Positions 1 to 11,689 of a stretch of 64,000 nucleotides of DNA are shown here, in pieces. The DNA lies in contig NZ_CP011072.1 in NCBI RefSeq assembly GCF_001190925.1, forward strand, positions 5,084,001 through 5,148,000, given 5' to 3'. How positions within the stretch are numbered: the stretch's first letter is position 1; every line of letters begins with the position of its first letter. The translations under genes were made by a program, and so were the position numbers. Below the pieces are notes generated by a model. It saw nothing but the letters and a program-made list of their open reading frames with translations. It made no database searches and was not told where the DNA came from. The DNA is from Azoarcus sp. CIB (GTDB lineage: Bacteria > Pseudomonadota > Gammaproteobacteria > Burkholderiales > Rhodocyclaceae).

Positions 1-100
1 CCACCGCACGATGGTGTTTGCATCAAAAGACGCGCCCCCGGCGCGGACCACAGGGGCCGCAACGCGGGGGCGGGAAGCAGACGGGGACGCAGACCGGAAC

Positions 101-1708
101 TCAGGCGAGGCGGAAGCGGCCGGCGGTGGTCTGCAGACGGGCAGCGACGCCCTCGAGCTGGTGCGCAGCGGTCGCGGTCTCTTTCACCGCGGCGCTGTTC
201 TCCTCGCTCATCTGGGCGGTCTGCTCGACGCGCCGTGCGATCTCGTTGCTCGCCGTCGACTGCTCGTGCAGCGCGCTCGTGATGTCCTCGACCGCCGCGA
301 CGACGTGGCGTGCCTGGTCCGTGAGCGCACTGATGGCGTCGCCCGCCTCGCGCGACAAGGTGTCGACGTCGCCCATGTGGGACACGACCTTTTCCATGCT
401 GGAGACGGCGTCGCGGGTGACGTTCTGCACCTGCGAAATCATCTCGGTGATCTCCTGCGTCGACTTGCCCGTGCGCTCGGCGAGCTTGCGCACCTCGTCG
501 GCGACGACCGCGAAGCCGCGGCCCTGCTCGCCCGCGCGCGCGGCCTCGATCGCCGCATTGAGCGCCAGCAGGTTGGTCTGGTCGGCGATGTCGCGGATCA
601 CCGCAACGATCGACGAGATCTGGTCGGAGAAGCCGCCCAGCATGCGGATCTGCTCGGCCGTATGGGTCACGGCGGTGGCCGTGACGCGGCCGCTTTCCAC
701 CATGCGCATGACGATCTCGTGCCCCTCGGCGGACTTGCGTCCCGACTCGGTGGCCGCGGTACGCACGTCGTTGGCGTGATCGGAAACCTGCGCGATGCTG
801 ACCGACATTTCCTCGACCGAGGCCGCCATCGAGGACGCAGCCTGCGACTGAAGCTCAGTCGAACCCGAGAGTTGCGTCGTCGTCGAGGCAAGCTCCTCGC
901 TCATCGACGCGAGCCCTTCGGCGTGCTCCTGCAGGTTCGCGGCGATCTCGCGCAGGTTGCCCTGCATCGTGCGGCAGGCCGTGAGCACCTTGGCCAACTC
1001 ATCGTGGCCATCCACTGCGAAGGCGTGCGTCAGGTCGCCCCCGGCGATGCGCTCGGCGGCTTCCTGCACGATCTGCAGCGGCTTGAGGATGGAACGCAGC
1101 ACGAAGGCCGCATACACGGCCAGCCCGATCGCTGCCACGACGGCGATGATGGCGATCTCGATCAGCGTCCGGCTGCGCTCTTCGTCGAAGAGTTTGTCGG
1201 CGTCGTGCGCCTCGCGACCCATCGACTCCGCGACCGTGGCCAGCTGCTCGCGGATGCGGCTCACCGTGGCGTCGGCCTCGTCGTCGATCGCATGGATCGC
1301 CGGGTCGACTTCGTTGTCGGCATTCAGGATCGGCAGCAGACGCTTCTCGAACAGCGCGACGATCGCCTCGACGTCCTTGCGTGCCTGTGCCACGGCCGCC
1401 CTCTCCTCGGGCGTGTCCGCAGCTTCGGCGAGGTGCTGCAGATCGCTGTTCGCCTCGGTCTGGAGGGCGGCGAAGTCCTTTTTCGCCGCGTCGATGTCAC
1501 GGTTGATGATCGTGTCGGCGAAGATCTGGTAGAACTGGGCACCCAGCCACGACGCCTCCGCCGCGCGCGCCTGTGTTTGCGTCCGGGCAAAACCGTCATC
1601 CTGGAAGTTTGCGAGATGACTCATGCGGTAGAGCGCGATGCCCATCACCGTGGCAAGCATGATGAGGGCGATGGCTACCATGACCAGCAGGCGGTGTTTG
1701 ACACTCAT
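101..1708 (-). CDS. methyl-accepting chemotaxis protein (HAMP + MCP signal domain)
   Basis: A 535-residue transmembrane chemoreceptor that should signal to CheA/CheW. An N-terminal membrane segment lies at about residues 7-27 and a second at about 183-205. Between them is a helical periplasmic region with no Cache signature that I can see, so a four-helix-bundle sensor is likely. A HAMP domain follows, then a long coiled-coil signalling domain. The conserved hairpin tip is visible as [20 protein letters not shown], preceded by [10 protein letters not shown]. There is no C-terminal CheR-tethering pentapeptide; the protein ends in FRLA. The ligand cannot be predicted. It is monocistronic and divergent from the helicase gene across about 280 bp. 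Confidence 0.93.
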   Translation of the reverse strand: MSVKHRLLVMVAIALIMLATVMGIALYRMSHLANFQDDGFARTQTQARAAEASWLGAQFYQIFADTIINRDIDAAKKDFAALQTEANSDLQHLAEAADTPEERAAVAQARKDVEAIVALFEKRLLPILNADNEVDPAIHAIDDEADATVSRIREQLATVAESMGREAHDADKLFDEERSRTLIEIAIIAVVAAIGLAVYAAFVLRSILKPLQIVQEAAERIAGGDLTHAFAVDGHDELAKVLTACRTMQGNLREIAANLQEHAEGLASMSEELASTTTQLSGSTELQSQAASSMAASVEEMSVSIAQVSDHANDVRTAATESGRKSAEGHEIVMRMVESGRVTATAVTHTAEQIRMLGGFSDQISSIVAVIRDIADQTNLLALNAAIEAARAGEQGRGFAVVADEVRKLAERTGKSTQEITEMISQVQNVTRDAVSSMEKVVSHMGDVDTLSREAGDAISALTDQARHVVAAVEDITSALHEQSTASNEIARRVEQTAQMSEENSAAVKETATAAHQLEGVAARLQTTAGRFRLA

Positions 1709-1990
1709 TGTGCGGCTCCCTGACTCTTATGCGATTCCGGGAGGAACGACTACCAGCCCGGGTTCAGATCTTAACGTCGCAACCACAACTTTATTGAGGT
1801 TATTTTTCTTCAAATGCATGCGTTTCGACGCCCCAAAATGGGTCGTGCGCGCCATCGGCGACGGCTTTTGTGACCGCATATTCAAAATCGTTACTTCTTC
1901 GTCATTTGAGCACGCCGCCATGGTTGACCGGCAATGCAATAATTGGCATTCCACTCCTGCATTTCCTCCCGACTTCCCGAGGCCGCAACG
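1709..1990. other. divergent intergenic region
   Basis: This gap of about 280 bp separates the chemoreceptor from the NERD-helicase gene and must hold both promoters. It is more A+T-rich than its surroundings at 1780-1830 and 1875-1960. I could not fix a convincing -35/-10 pair or operator. Short plus-strand frames here look like chance. Confidence 0.4.
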
Positions 1991-3628
1991 ATGGCACGCA
2001 TCCACCCCGAAGGCTGGCAACGCATCCCCGCAAGCGGGGCGCTGGCGCGCGAACTGGAGACGCTCGCGACGCTCGCGGAAGGACTGCCCGACGACCACGC
2101 GGTGTATCACGGCATCCACTGGACGCGGGTGAATCGGGACCACGCGCTGTTCGGCGAGATCGACTTCGTCGTCGTCGGCCCGAGCGGCCGGCTGCTGCTG
2201 ATCGAGCAGAAGTCCGGTTTCCTCGACGAGACGCAGGACGGGCTGGTCAAGACCTATGCGAAGGCGAAGAAGAACGTCAGCGTGCAGATGGCGCGCAGTG
2301 CGGACCACCTGCGCGAGCGCCTCGGCGTGTTCCTGAAAGGCCACAAGGCACGCATCGAGGCCCTGCTCTACTGCCCGGACTATGCGGTGCGCCAGCCCGG
2401 CAGCGCGGGCATCGACCCGGCGCGCATCGTCGACGCGAGCCGCCGCCAGCACCTCGTCGCGATCGTGGAGAGCCTGCTGCGCGACGAGGTGCGCGACCGT
2501 GTGGTGCTCGACAACATCCAGCGCTTCCTCACCGACGAGCTGGAGCTGGTGCCGGAGGTGAACGCGATCGTCGGCCAGGCCGAGGCGCTGTACACGCGGC
2601 TGGCCGGCGGCCTTGCGGAATGGGCGCGGCGCATCGAGATGGAGCCCTTCCGCCTGCGCGTGACCGGCACCGCCGGCAGCGGCAAGACCCAGCTGGCGAT
2701 GGCGGTGTTCCGCGACGCGCTGGCGGCGGGGCGGCGGCCGCTGTACGTGTGCTACAACCGCCCGCTGGCCGACCACATCGCGCTGATCGCGCCGCCCGGC
2801 GGCGAGATCGCGACCTACCACCAGCTGTGCGACCGCGTGCTGCGGGCCCACGGCGAGGTGCCGGACTTCCGCCAACCGGACGCGTTCGCGCGACTGGAAA
2901 CGCGCTTCCGCGAGCTCGACGCGGGCGAGGCGTGGCGCTTCGACGAGCTAATCGTCGACGAGGGGCAGGACTTCCGCGAGGAGTGGCGCGACGCGCTGCT
3001 GCGCCTGTTGCGGCCGGGCGCGCGCGCGTGGTGGCTGGAGGATCCGCTGCAGAACCTGTACGACCGCCCGCCCGTCGCGCTGCCGGGGTGGGTGCGCATC
3101 ACCAGCGCGCGCAATTACCGCAGCCCGGTCGACATCCTGTCGGCGCTGAACCGCATGCTGCCCTTGCCGCAGACGCTGGAGGCAGGCAGCCCGCTCACCG
3201 GCTCCGACATCGAGTTCCTCACCTGGACCGACTCCGCCGGGCTCGTCGACGCGACCAAGCGTGCGATGACGCGCGCGATCGGACTGGGTTTCCGCCGCGA
3301 CATGATCGCGACGATCACCTTTCGCGGGCGCGAGCATTCGGTGTTCACGCCCTTCGACCGCCTCGGCACACACCGCCTCAAGGCCTTCACGGGCAATTAC
3401 GACCTGCTGGGCAACCCCGTGTATTCGGACGGCGACTTCCTCATCGACTCCGTCTACCGCTTCAAGGGTCAGGCCGCCCCGTGCGTGATCTTCACCGAGA
3501 TCGACTTCGAGGCGCTCGATCCGCTGACGGTACGCAAGCTCTTCGTCGGCGCGACGCGGGCGAGCATGAAGCTGCTCCTCGTCGTGTCGGAGCGCGCGGC
3601 GCGCCTGCTCTCCGCGCGGCTGGACTGA
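1991..3628 (+). CDS. NERD nuclease-domain / superfamily 1 helicase protein
   Basis: A 545-residue cytoplasmic protein that joins a nuclease-related domain (NERD) to a UvrD/Rep-like ATPase. NERD residues are seen at about 55-75 (FGEIDFVVVG, then LLLIEQKSG), matching the D...ExK core of that fold. Walker A GTAGSGKT lies at about 226-233 and the Walker B/DEGQD box at about 323-327. A C-terminal helicase motif VI-like stretch reads LFVGATRASMKLLLV. The start is placed at 1991 because the protein aligns from MARIHPEG and a GAGG lies 8 bases upstream; a longer frame from 1943 adds nothing conserved. Such proteins are implicated in DNA repair or defence, but the role here is unproven. It appears monocistronic. 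Confidence 0.8.
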   Translation: MARIHPEGWQRIPASGALARELETLATLAEGLPDDHAVYHGIHWTRVNRDHALFGEIDFVVVGPSGRLLLIEQKSGFLDETQDGLVKTYAKAKKNVSVQMARSADHLRERLGVFLKGHKARIEALLYCPDYAVRQPGSAGIDPARIVDASRRQHLVAIVESLLRDEVRDRVVLDNIQRFLTDELELVPEVNAIVGQAEALYTRLAGGLAEWARRIEMEPFRLRVTGTAGSGKTQLAMAVFRDALAAGRRPLYVCYNRPLADHIALIAPPGGEIATYHQLCDRVLRAHGEVPDFRQPDAFARLETRFRELDAGEAWRFDELIVDEGQDFREEWRDALLRLLRPGARAWWLEDPLQNLYDRPPVALPGWVRITSARNYRSPVDILSALNRMLPLPQTLEAGSPLTGSDIEFLTWTDSAGLVDATKRAMTRAIGLGFRRDMIATITFRGREHSVFTPFDRLGTHRLKAFTGNYDLLGNPVYSDGDFLIDSVYRFKGQAAPCVIFTEIDFEALDPLTVRKLFVGATRASMKLLLVVSERAARLLSARLD

Positions 3629-3685
3629 GCTCGTCCCGCGGGGTGGAGCACGCTTCCGCCCGGTCGCAGGCCGGGCGGGCGAAAC

Positions 3686-4162
3686 TCAGTGCCTGCCGAA
3701 CTTGCCGACGAGCTGGGCGAGCTTCTCGGTCTTGCGGCGCTCGGCCTCTTCGGCACGCTCGCGCTCGCGCTCGGCTTCGGCCGCGGCCTTCTTGCGCTTG
3801 GCGACTTCGGCGAAGCGCTCCTTGAGCGTCTGCGCGGCGTGCTGGCGTTGTTCCTCGGTAACCTCGCCGCTTTCCTTGCCATCGAGGTCGAAGCGCGCGG
3901 TGGCCTTCTCGACGGCCTTGAGGTAGCGCGTCGTCGCGGTGTGCATGCGCATCGCGCTGCGGACGACCTTGCGGTCGACCTCGGGGAAGCGCTCGGAGAT
4001 GGCCTTGTCGATGCGCAGCGCGAGCGGCTTCACTTCGCTGAAGGTCGGGGAGATTTCCTGAAGCTTCTGCAACAGGCCGCGGGCATCGATGCCGGCGGGC
4101 TTGGCTTCGGCCGGAGCGGCGGGCTGTTCGGCCACGGCTTCGGGAGTCGTTTCGGTAGTCAT
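3686..4162 (-). CDS. ProQ/FinO-domain RNA-binding protein
   Basis: A 158-residue putative RNA chaperone. After an Ala/Pro/Glu-rich leader of about 25 residues comes a ProQ/FinO fold region at about 30-110, containing KPLALRIDKAISERFPEVD and HTATTRYLKAV. The C-terminal 40-50 residues form a highly charged Lys/Glu/Arg helix, typical of ProQ-family tails. These proteins bind structured sRNAs and mRNA 3' ends. The gene stands alone, convergent with the helicase gene and downstream of the formate dehydrogenase unit. The family assignment is from the domain pattern; the RNA targets are unknown. Confidence 0.8.
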   Translation of the reverse strand: MTTETTPEAVAEQPAAPAEAKPAGIDARGLLQKLQEISPTFSEVKPLALRIDKAISERFPEVDRKVVRSAMRMHTATTRYLKAVEKATARFDLDGKESGEVTEEQRQHAAQTLKERFAEVAKRKKAAAEAERERERAEEAERRKTEKLAQLVGKFGRH

Positions 4163-4276
4163 TGCGGGAGGGTGCCGGGACTGCGGACTAAAAGCGGCAT
4201 GATCGCATGAAAACGGCCAGGTGGGCCGGAACGGGATTGAACGGGCCCGGATGGGTGGCGCCCTGCGACCTCGGCG

Positions 4277-7126
4277 TCAGGGCTCGGCGGTTTCTTCGGT
4301 GGTGATCCGGGCAGCACAGTACTTGAACTCGGGGATCTTGCCGAAGGGATCCAGGGCGGGCTGGGTGAGGAGATTCGCGGCGGCTTCGACATAACAGAAG
4401 GGCATGAAGATCGATCCCTTCTGCATGCCGCGGTCGGCGCGCGCGGCGAGCGTGATTGCGCCGCGACGGGTTTCAAGCGTAATCGTCGCGCCGGAGGGCA
4501 CGTCGAGTGCGGCGAGATCGTCCGGATGCACGGTGCACCACGGCTTCGGTTCGAGGGCGTCGAGGACGTTGGCGCGGCGGGTCATGGAACCGGTGTGCCA
4601 ATGTTCGAGGACGCGGCCGGTCGTGAGGACGAAGGGATAGGCCTCGTCCGGCAGTTCGGCGGCGGGCAGCGGCGTGACGGCGACGAAGCGGGCGCGGCCG
4701 TTCGCGGTCGGAAAGTCCTGTTCGAACAGCACCGGGTAGGAGGGACCGTCCTCGGTAAACTTGGGCGCGATGACGGCCGTTTCCGCTTCGAGCTGGGCCC
4801 AGGTGATGCCGGCGTAGGCGGGGAGAGCCTGGCGCAGTTCCTCGAAGATCTCGGCAGGGCCGGTGTAATTCCAAGGCAAGCCCAGGCGCTGCGCGACCTG
4901 CTGGATGATCCACCAATCGGGTTTGGCCTCGCCGGGCAGCGGCAGCACCGGCTGCGAGAGCTGCACGAGGCGGTCGGTGTTGGTGAAGCTGCCGGTCTTT
5001 TCCATCAGGCTGGAGGCGGGCAGGATCACGTCGGCGAGCATCGCTGTCTCGGTGAGGAAGAGGTCCTGCACGACGAGGTGGTCGAGGCCGCCGAGCGCGG
5101 CGCGGGCGTGCGCGAGGTCGGGGTCGGACATCGCGGGGTTTTCGCCTTCGATGTACATGCCGCGGATCTCGCCGGCGAGCGCGGCGTCCATGATCTCGAC
5201 GACGGTGAGGCCCGGCTTGTCGGAGAGCGGCGTGTTCCACAGCGTCTCGAACTTGGCGCGCACCGCGGGATCACTGACGCGCTGGTAGTCCGGGAACATC
5301 ATCGGGATGAGGCCGGCGTCCGACGCCCCCTGCACGTTGTTCTGGCCGCGCAGCGGGTGCAGGCCCGTGCCGCGGCGGCCGATCTGGCCGGTCATCAGCG
5401 CGAGCGCGATCAGGCAGCGCGAGTTGTCGGTGCCGTGGATGTGCTGCGAGATGCCCATGCCCCAGAAGATCATGCTGTTGGGGCCTTGCGCATACACGCG
5501 CGCAACTTCGCGGGCGGTTTCCGCGGGGATGCCGGTGATCGCTTCGACGCGCTCGGGCGGAAAAGCGAGCGCGGCGGCACGGAAGGCGTCGAAGCCTTCG
5601 GTGCGTGCGGCGATGAAGGTCTCGTCGGTGAGTCCTTCTTCGATGATCACGCACGCCAGCGACAAGAGCAGCGTGACGTCGGCGTCGGGGCGGAACTGCA
5701 GGTAGCGGTGGGCGTGGCGCGCGAGCGGGGTTTCGCGCGGGTCCATCAGGATCAGCTTGGCGCCCCGCTCGACGGCGTTCTTCATGAAGGATGCGGCGAC
5801 CGGGTGATTCGCGGCGGGATTCGCACCAATGACGACGATCACGTCGGCGAACTCGACATCGCGCACGGGGTTGGACACCGCGCCGGAGCCGATGCCCTCC
5901 AACAGCGCGGCGACCGAGGAGGCGTGGCACAGGCGCGTGCAGTGGTCGACGTTGTGGGTGCCGAAGCCGGTGCGGACGAGCTTCTGGAAGAGATAGGCCT
6001 CCTCGTTGCTGCCCTTTGCCGAGCCGAAGCCGGCGAGCGCGTGCGGGCCGTGTTGCGCCTTGATGCGGGCGAGACCGGCCGCGGCGGCGTCGAGCGCCTC
6101 GTCCCAGCTCGCTTCGCGGAAGGCCGCGAGCGGGTTCGCAGGGTCGAGGCTAACGGATTTCGCGATGCCGGGCTTGCGGATCAGGGGCTTCGTCAGGCGG
6201 TGCGCATGGCGCGGGTAGCCGAAGCCGTAGCGACCTTTCACGCACAGGCGGCCGGCATTCGCCGGGCCGTCGCGGCCGACGACGTGGATGATCCTCGCCT
6301 CGGGGCCGTCGCCGGCGACGTGGTAGGTCGTCTGGCAGCCGACGCCGCAGTAGGGGCACAGCGAGTCGATCGCGCGGGTTTCGGGGGCGGCGACCGGCGT
6401 GGCCGTGGCCGCGACAGGCACTTCGGCGGCCTCGGCCTCGGTCGCGAAGGCGCCGCGGACGAGCGCGGGCGTCGCGACGGGTGCGCCCGGGGCATCGACG
6501 AGCGCGGCCGGCAGCAGCGCGCCGGTCGGGCAGGCCTGCACGCATTCGCCGCAGCCCACGCACGAGGAGGTGCCCATCGGGTCGTTGAAGTCGAACACGA
6601 TCGCGGTGTCGGCGCCGCGCTGCGCGAGGCCGATCACGTCGTTGACCTGCACTTCGCGGCACGCGCGCAGGCAGCGCGTGCACTGGATGCAGGCGGCGAG
6701 GTTCACGGCGATGCCGGGGTGGCTGCGGTCCGGTGTCGGGTTTTCGCGCGGGGCGAAGCGGGATTCCTTCACGCCCAGTTCCTCGCACCAGTGCGCGAGT
6801 TCGGAATCGGCCTTCTCGGCTTCGGCGGGCACATCGGCACGCAGCAGTTCCAGCACCATGCGCTGCGAAGCGCGTGCACGTTCGCTCTCGGCCTTGACCT
6901 TCATGCCGGGCTTGGGCGCGCGGCAGCATGACGGCGCGAGAACCCGCTCGCCGTCGATCTCGACGACGCAGGCGCGGCAGTTGCCGTCCGCGCGCAGGCC
7001 GTCCGTGTAGCACAGGTGCGGGATGTCGGTGCCGGCGCGGCGGGCGGCCTGCAGGATCGATTCGCCGGGCGCCGCATCGATTTCGCGGCCGTCGAGTTCG
7101 AAGCGGATCATGTCGGTGGCGTTCAT
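4277..7126 (-). CDS. fdsA: formate dehydrogenase catalytic (molybdopterin) subunit
   Basis: A 949-residue molybdenum bis-MGD oxidoreductase of the NAD-dependent formate dehydrogenase type. The N-terminus is a [2Fe-2S] ferredoxin domain with Cys at about 39, 50, 53 and 67. A NuoG-like region follows (CIQCTRCLRAC, then CVGCGECVQACP), then the Mo-domain [4Fe-4S] site CPYCGVGCQ. NVDHCTRLCHASS contains the expected active-site Cys-His pair, so this is a Cys rather than a selenocysteine enzyme. The C-terminal molydopterin-binding region (HTGSMTRRANVL) is present. The start at 7126 overlaps the stop of the upstream diaphorase gene as ATGA, with a GGAGG just before it, so the two are translationally coupled. 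Other Mo-reductases share this architecture, but the partner gene supports formate dehydrogenase. Confidence 0.85.
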   Translation of the reverse strand: MNATDMIRFELDGREIDAAPGESILQAARRAGTDIPHLCYTDGLRADGNCRACVVEIDGERVLAPSCCRAPKPGMKVKAESERARASQRMVLELLRADVPAEAEKADSELAHWCEELGVKESRFAPRENPTPDRSHPGIAVNLAACIQCTRCLRACREVQVNDVIGLAQRGADTAIVFDFNDPMGTSSCVGCGECVQACPTGALLPAALVDAPGAPVATPALVRGAFATEAEAAEVPVAATATPVAAPETRAIDSLCPYCGVGCQTTYHVAGDGPEARIIHVVGRDGPANAGRLCVKGRYGFGYPRHAHRLTKPLIRKPGIAKSVSLDPANPLAAFREASWDEALDAAAAGLARIKAQHGPHALAGFGSAKGSNEEAYLFQKLVRTGFGTHNVDHCTRLCHASSVAALLEGIGSGAVSNPVRDVEFADVIVVIGANPAANHPVAASFMKNAVERGAKLILMDPRETPLARHAHRYLQFRPDADVTLLLSLACVIIEEGLTDETFIAARTEGFDAFRAAALAFPPERVEAITGIPAETAREVARVYAQGPNSMIFWGMGISQHIHGTDNSRCLIALALMTGQIGRRGTGLHPLRGQNNVQGASDAGLIPMMFPDYQRVSDPAVRAKFETLWNTPLSDKPGLTVVEIMDAALAGEIRGMYIEGENPAMSDPDLAHARAALGGLDHLVVQDLFLTETAMLADVILPASSLMEKTGSFTNTDRLVQLSQPVLPLPGEAKPDWWIIQQVAQRLGLPWNYTGPAEIFEELRQALPAYAGITWAQLEAETAVIAPKFTEDGPSYPVLFEQDFPTANGRARFVAVTPLPAAELPDEAYPFVLTTGRVLEHWHTGSMTRRANVLDALEPKPWCTVHPDDLAALDVPSGATITLETRRGAITLAARADRGMQKGSIFMPFCYVEAAANLLTQPALDPFGKIPEFKYCAARITTEETAEP

Positions 7127-8928
7127 GCGGCGCCCTCCTCTTTCGTGCCGCCGACTTCCTGCGGGAAGAAGCGCAGCACCGATTGCATCGGGTTGGGCGC
7201 GGCCTGGCCCAAGCCGCAGATCGAGGCGTCCATCATCGTCCTGCCGAGTTCGGTGAGCAGCCCGGCGTCCCATTCGGGGGCCTTCATCAGTTGCGCCGCC
7301 TTCGCCGTGCCGACGCGACATGGCGTGCATTGGCCGCAGGATTCGTGCGCGAAGAATTCCATCGCGTTCTCGGCCAGCAGCCGCGCCTTGTCGTGCTGCG
7401 AGAACACGACGATCGCCGCCGAGCCGATGAAGCAGCCGTAGGGCGCCAGCGTGTCGAAGTCAAGCGGCACGTCGGCGAGGTGGACAGGCAGCATGCCGCC
7501 CGAGGCGCCGCCGGGGAAGTAGCCGTAGAGTTCGTGACCCGGCAGCATGCCGCCGCAGTGCTCGTCGATGAGTTCGCGCAGCGTGATGCCGGCATCGGTC
7601 ACGACGACGCCGGGCTGCGCGACGCGGCCGCTGACCGAGAAGCTGCGCAAGCCCTTGCGGCCATTGCGTCCGAAGCCCGCAAACCAGTCGCCGCCGCGCT
7701 CGACGATGTCCCTGACCCACCACAGCGTCTCGAGGTTGTGCTCGAGCGTCGGTCGGCCGAACAGGCCCACCTCCGCGACGTAGGGGGGCCGCAGCCGCGG
7801 CATGCCGCGCTTGCCTTCGATCGACTCGATCATCGCCGACTCCTCGCCGCACACGTAGGCGCCGGCGCCACGGCGCAGTTCGATCGGCGGCAGGTCCGGC
7901 CACTCGGCGCGCACGCGGTCGAGTTCCTCGGCGAGCAGGCGGCGCAGCGCGGGGTACTCGTCGCGGATGTAGATCCAGATGCCGGCGATGCCGACGACGC
8001 GCGCGGCGATCAGCATGCCTTCGATGAAGCGGTGCGGGTCGGTCGCGAGGTAATGCCGGTCCTTGAAGGTGCCGGGTTCGCCTTCGTCGATGTTCACCGC
8101 CATGTTGCGCGGCGCGGGCTGGGCCGCGACCGTGCGCCACTTGCGCGCGGCCGGAAAGCCCGCGCCGCCGAGGCCGCGGAGTCCTGCGCCGTCGAGCGCC
8201 TGGACGATTGCGTCGGGATCACGTTCGCCATTGCGGATCGCCTCCCACAGCGTATAGCCGCCCGCCGCGCGGTAGGCGTCGAAGCGGATTGCGTCCGGCA
8301 GCGCCTCCTCGCGCTCGCCGCTCGCGACGACCGCGGCGACCTTGTCCGCATCGGCGTTCAACACCGGCTTCTGCCCGACAACCGCGACCGGGGCGCTGTC
8401 GCAGCGACCGACGCAGGGCACGCGCTGCACGCGCACCTCGGCGCCGAGGCGGGTCGCGAGCGTCGCGGCAAGTTCCGCGCCGCCCGCCATCGCACAGCCG
8501 AGCGAGTCGCACACGCGCACGGTCAAGGCCGGTGGGGCTTCCGCGCCGGTCGGGACGAAATCGAAGTGGTGGTAGAAGGTGGCGACCTCGTACACCTCGG
8601 CGCGTGCGAGCTTCAGCGCCTCGGCGAGCGCAGCGAGGTGGTCGGCGAAGAGCGCGCCGTGGGTGTCCTGCAGGCGGTGCAGGTATTCGATCAGGCGGTC
8701 GGCGCGCGGCGTGATACCGGCGTCGCGGTCGGGCGCGAGCGCCGCGGCAGCGGCGGCGTGCGCGGATTCGGGCAGCGGTTCGCGCTTGCGTCCGCGCTCC
8801 CCGCCGCCCTTTCCGACTTTTCCACCACGTCCTCCTCCTGAAACCCCGCGCACGGCGTCGGGATCAGCGCCCTGTCTTTCCCGTCCCTCGCCTGCCTGAT
8901 CCACACTGTTCGCCATGCTGTTCGCCAT
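7123..8928 (-). CDS. formate dehydrogenase NAD-reducing subunit, NuoE-NuoF fusion
   Basis: A protein of about 601 residues fusing the gamma (NuoE-like) and beta (NuoF-like) parts of a soluble NAD+-linked formate dehydrogenase. The NuoE part has the [2Fe-2S] Cys pairs CDSLGC and CVGRC. The NuoF part has the NADH loop GLRGLGGAGFP, the FMN region and the [4Fe-4S] motif ESCGQCTPCR with a later Cys in ICGLGQ. The first 50 or so residues are odd: a Gly/Arg/Lys-rich linker of no known fold. Two in-frame ATGs (8928 and 8916) are possible starts and neither has a good Shine-Dalgarno. It overlaps the catalytic subunit by 4 bases and lies 67 bp downstream of the LysR gene on the same strand. Confidence 0.85.
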   Translation of the reverse strand: MANSMANSVDQAGEGRERQGADPDAVRGVSGGGRGGKVGKGGGERGRKREPLPESAHAAAAAALAPDRDAGITPRADRLIEYLHRLQDTHGALFADHLAALAEALKLARAEVYEVATFYHHFDFVPTGAEAPPALTVRVCDSLGCAMAGGAELAATLATRLGAEVRVQRVPCVGRCDSAPVAVVGQKPVLNADADKVAAVVASGEREEALPDAIRFDAYRAAGGYTLWEAIRNGERDPDAIVQALDGAGLRGLGGAGFPAARKWRTVAAQPAPRNMAVNIDEGEPGTFKDRHYLATDPHRFIEGMLIAARVVGIAGIWIYIRDEYPALRRLLAEELDRVRAEWPDLPPIELRRGAGAYVCGEESAMIESIEGKRGMPRLRPPYVAEVGLFGRPTLEHNLETLWWVRDIVERGGDWFAGFGRNGRKGLRSFSVSGRVAQPGVVVTDAGITLRELIDEHCGGMLPGHELYGYFPGGASGGMLPVHLADVPLDFDTLAPYGCFIGSAAIVVFSQHDKARLLAENAMEFFAHESCGQCTPCRVGTAKAAQLMKAPEWDAGLLTELGRTMMDASICGLGQAAPNPMQSVLRFFPQEVGGTKEEGAA

Positions 8929-8995
8929 TGTTACGCTGGGTCGGTGGAACGATAGTGCAGCACTGCAGGCGAGGAAAGCGGATTCTGCCGAAGGC

Positions 8996-9895
8996 CTATT
9001 CGCTTTTTCCGAACGGGTCGGCGAGCGTCCCCGCCGCCGCAAGCAGGGCATCGACGAGCGGCGAAGCGGGTTCGCGCCTGAGCGTCACAAGACCGGTCTC
9101 CCACGCGACCGCGGGCTTCACCAGCGGCAGCACGCGCAGCGCCGACTGCGCGCCGACGAGGCCCAGCACGCTGCGCGGCAAAATCGTAGACCAGCGACCG
9201 GTGCGAACGTGCGCAAGGAGACCGAGGATCGAGTTCGTCTCCAGCCCGATGTGCGGCGTGCATTCCAGGCTCTCGAACACGCGGTCTATGGTCTGGCGGT
9301 TCTGCATGTCGCGCGACAGCAGGCACAGCGGCTGGCGCGCCGCCACCTCCCACGGAATCGCCTCGTCGGCCGGCGGCGCGGACGCGGCCGTGACGAACAC
9401 GAGCTGCTCGCGCCACAGCGCGCAATACTGCAGGTCCGCCGCGTCGGCGGAATGCGCATACACGACGCCGCCTTCCAGTTCGAAATTGCGCAGCGCGTTG
9501 AGGATCGCCTGCGTGCTCGCCGAGCGCACTTCGATCGCGACCGCCGGATGCGCGTCGGCGAAGGCTTCGGTAAGCGAGGCGACGACCGGCAGTGCCGTCG
9601 GGATCACACCGATGCGCAACGGCCCGCGCAGTCCATCGCGCAGCATGCCGAGCTCGTGGCGCAGATCGTCCGCGCCGGCCGCGACACGCTTCGCGTGCGC
9701 GACGACGCATTCGCCCTCGGCGGTGAGCCCCGCGAAGCGCTGCCCGCGCACGACCAGCGCGACGCCCAGCTCGTCCTCCAAGTCGCGGATCGCCGCCGAC
9801 AGCGTCGACGGCGACACATGGCAGCTCCCGGCGGCCTTGCCGAAATGCCGCTCGCGCGCGAGGGCGAGGAGGTAGAGATATTTGCGGGCGATCAC
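8996..9895 (-). CDS. LysR-family transcriptional regulator
   Basis: A 299-residue LysR regulator. The N-terminal winged helix-turn-helix covers about residues 1-60 (FGKAAGSCHVSPSTLSAAIR is the recognition part). The co-inducer-binding domain begins near residue 90 (GPLRIGVIPTALP). It lies directly upstream of the formate dehydrogenase genes on the same strand, so control of formate oxidation or molybdoenzyme expression is a reasonable inference. LysR regulators of fds operons exist, but I cannot assign a ligand. Confidence 0.85.
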   Translation of the reverse strand: MIARKYLYLLALARERHFGKAAGSCHVSPSTLSAAIRDLEDELGVALVVRGQRFAGLTAEGECVVAHAKRVAAGADDLRHELGMLRDGLRGPLRIGVIPTALPVVASLTEAFADAHPAVAIEVRSASTQAILNALRNFELEGGVVYAHSADAADLQYCALWREQLVFVTAASAPPADEAIPWEVAARQPLCLLSRDMQNRQTIDRVFESLECTPHIGLETNSILGLLAHVRTGRWSTILPRSVLGLVGAQSALRVLPLVKPAVAWETGLVTLRREPASPLVDALLAAAGTLADPFGKSE

Positions 9896-10045
9896 GGCGT
9901 TCAGGATACGGGCTCCCTCCGCGCCAGGCCAGACGCCCGCGGCAATCGCACGAATCCGACCGCCGCAACGATCTCATGCGAAACACCGCGCACACCTTCA
10001 GTAAAATGCCGGGTTTTCCGCCCCCGCAACGAAGGAATCCCCAAG

Positions 10046-11689
<1,644 letters not shown>

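Noticed and set aside
11-1723. Long plus-strand frame opposite the chemoreceptor gene
   Set aside because: It is antisense to a clearly conserved MCP. Its Arg/Asp/His/Val-rich translation is the usual shadow of GC-rich codons.
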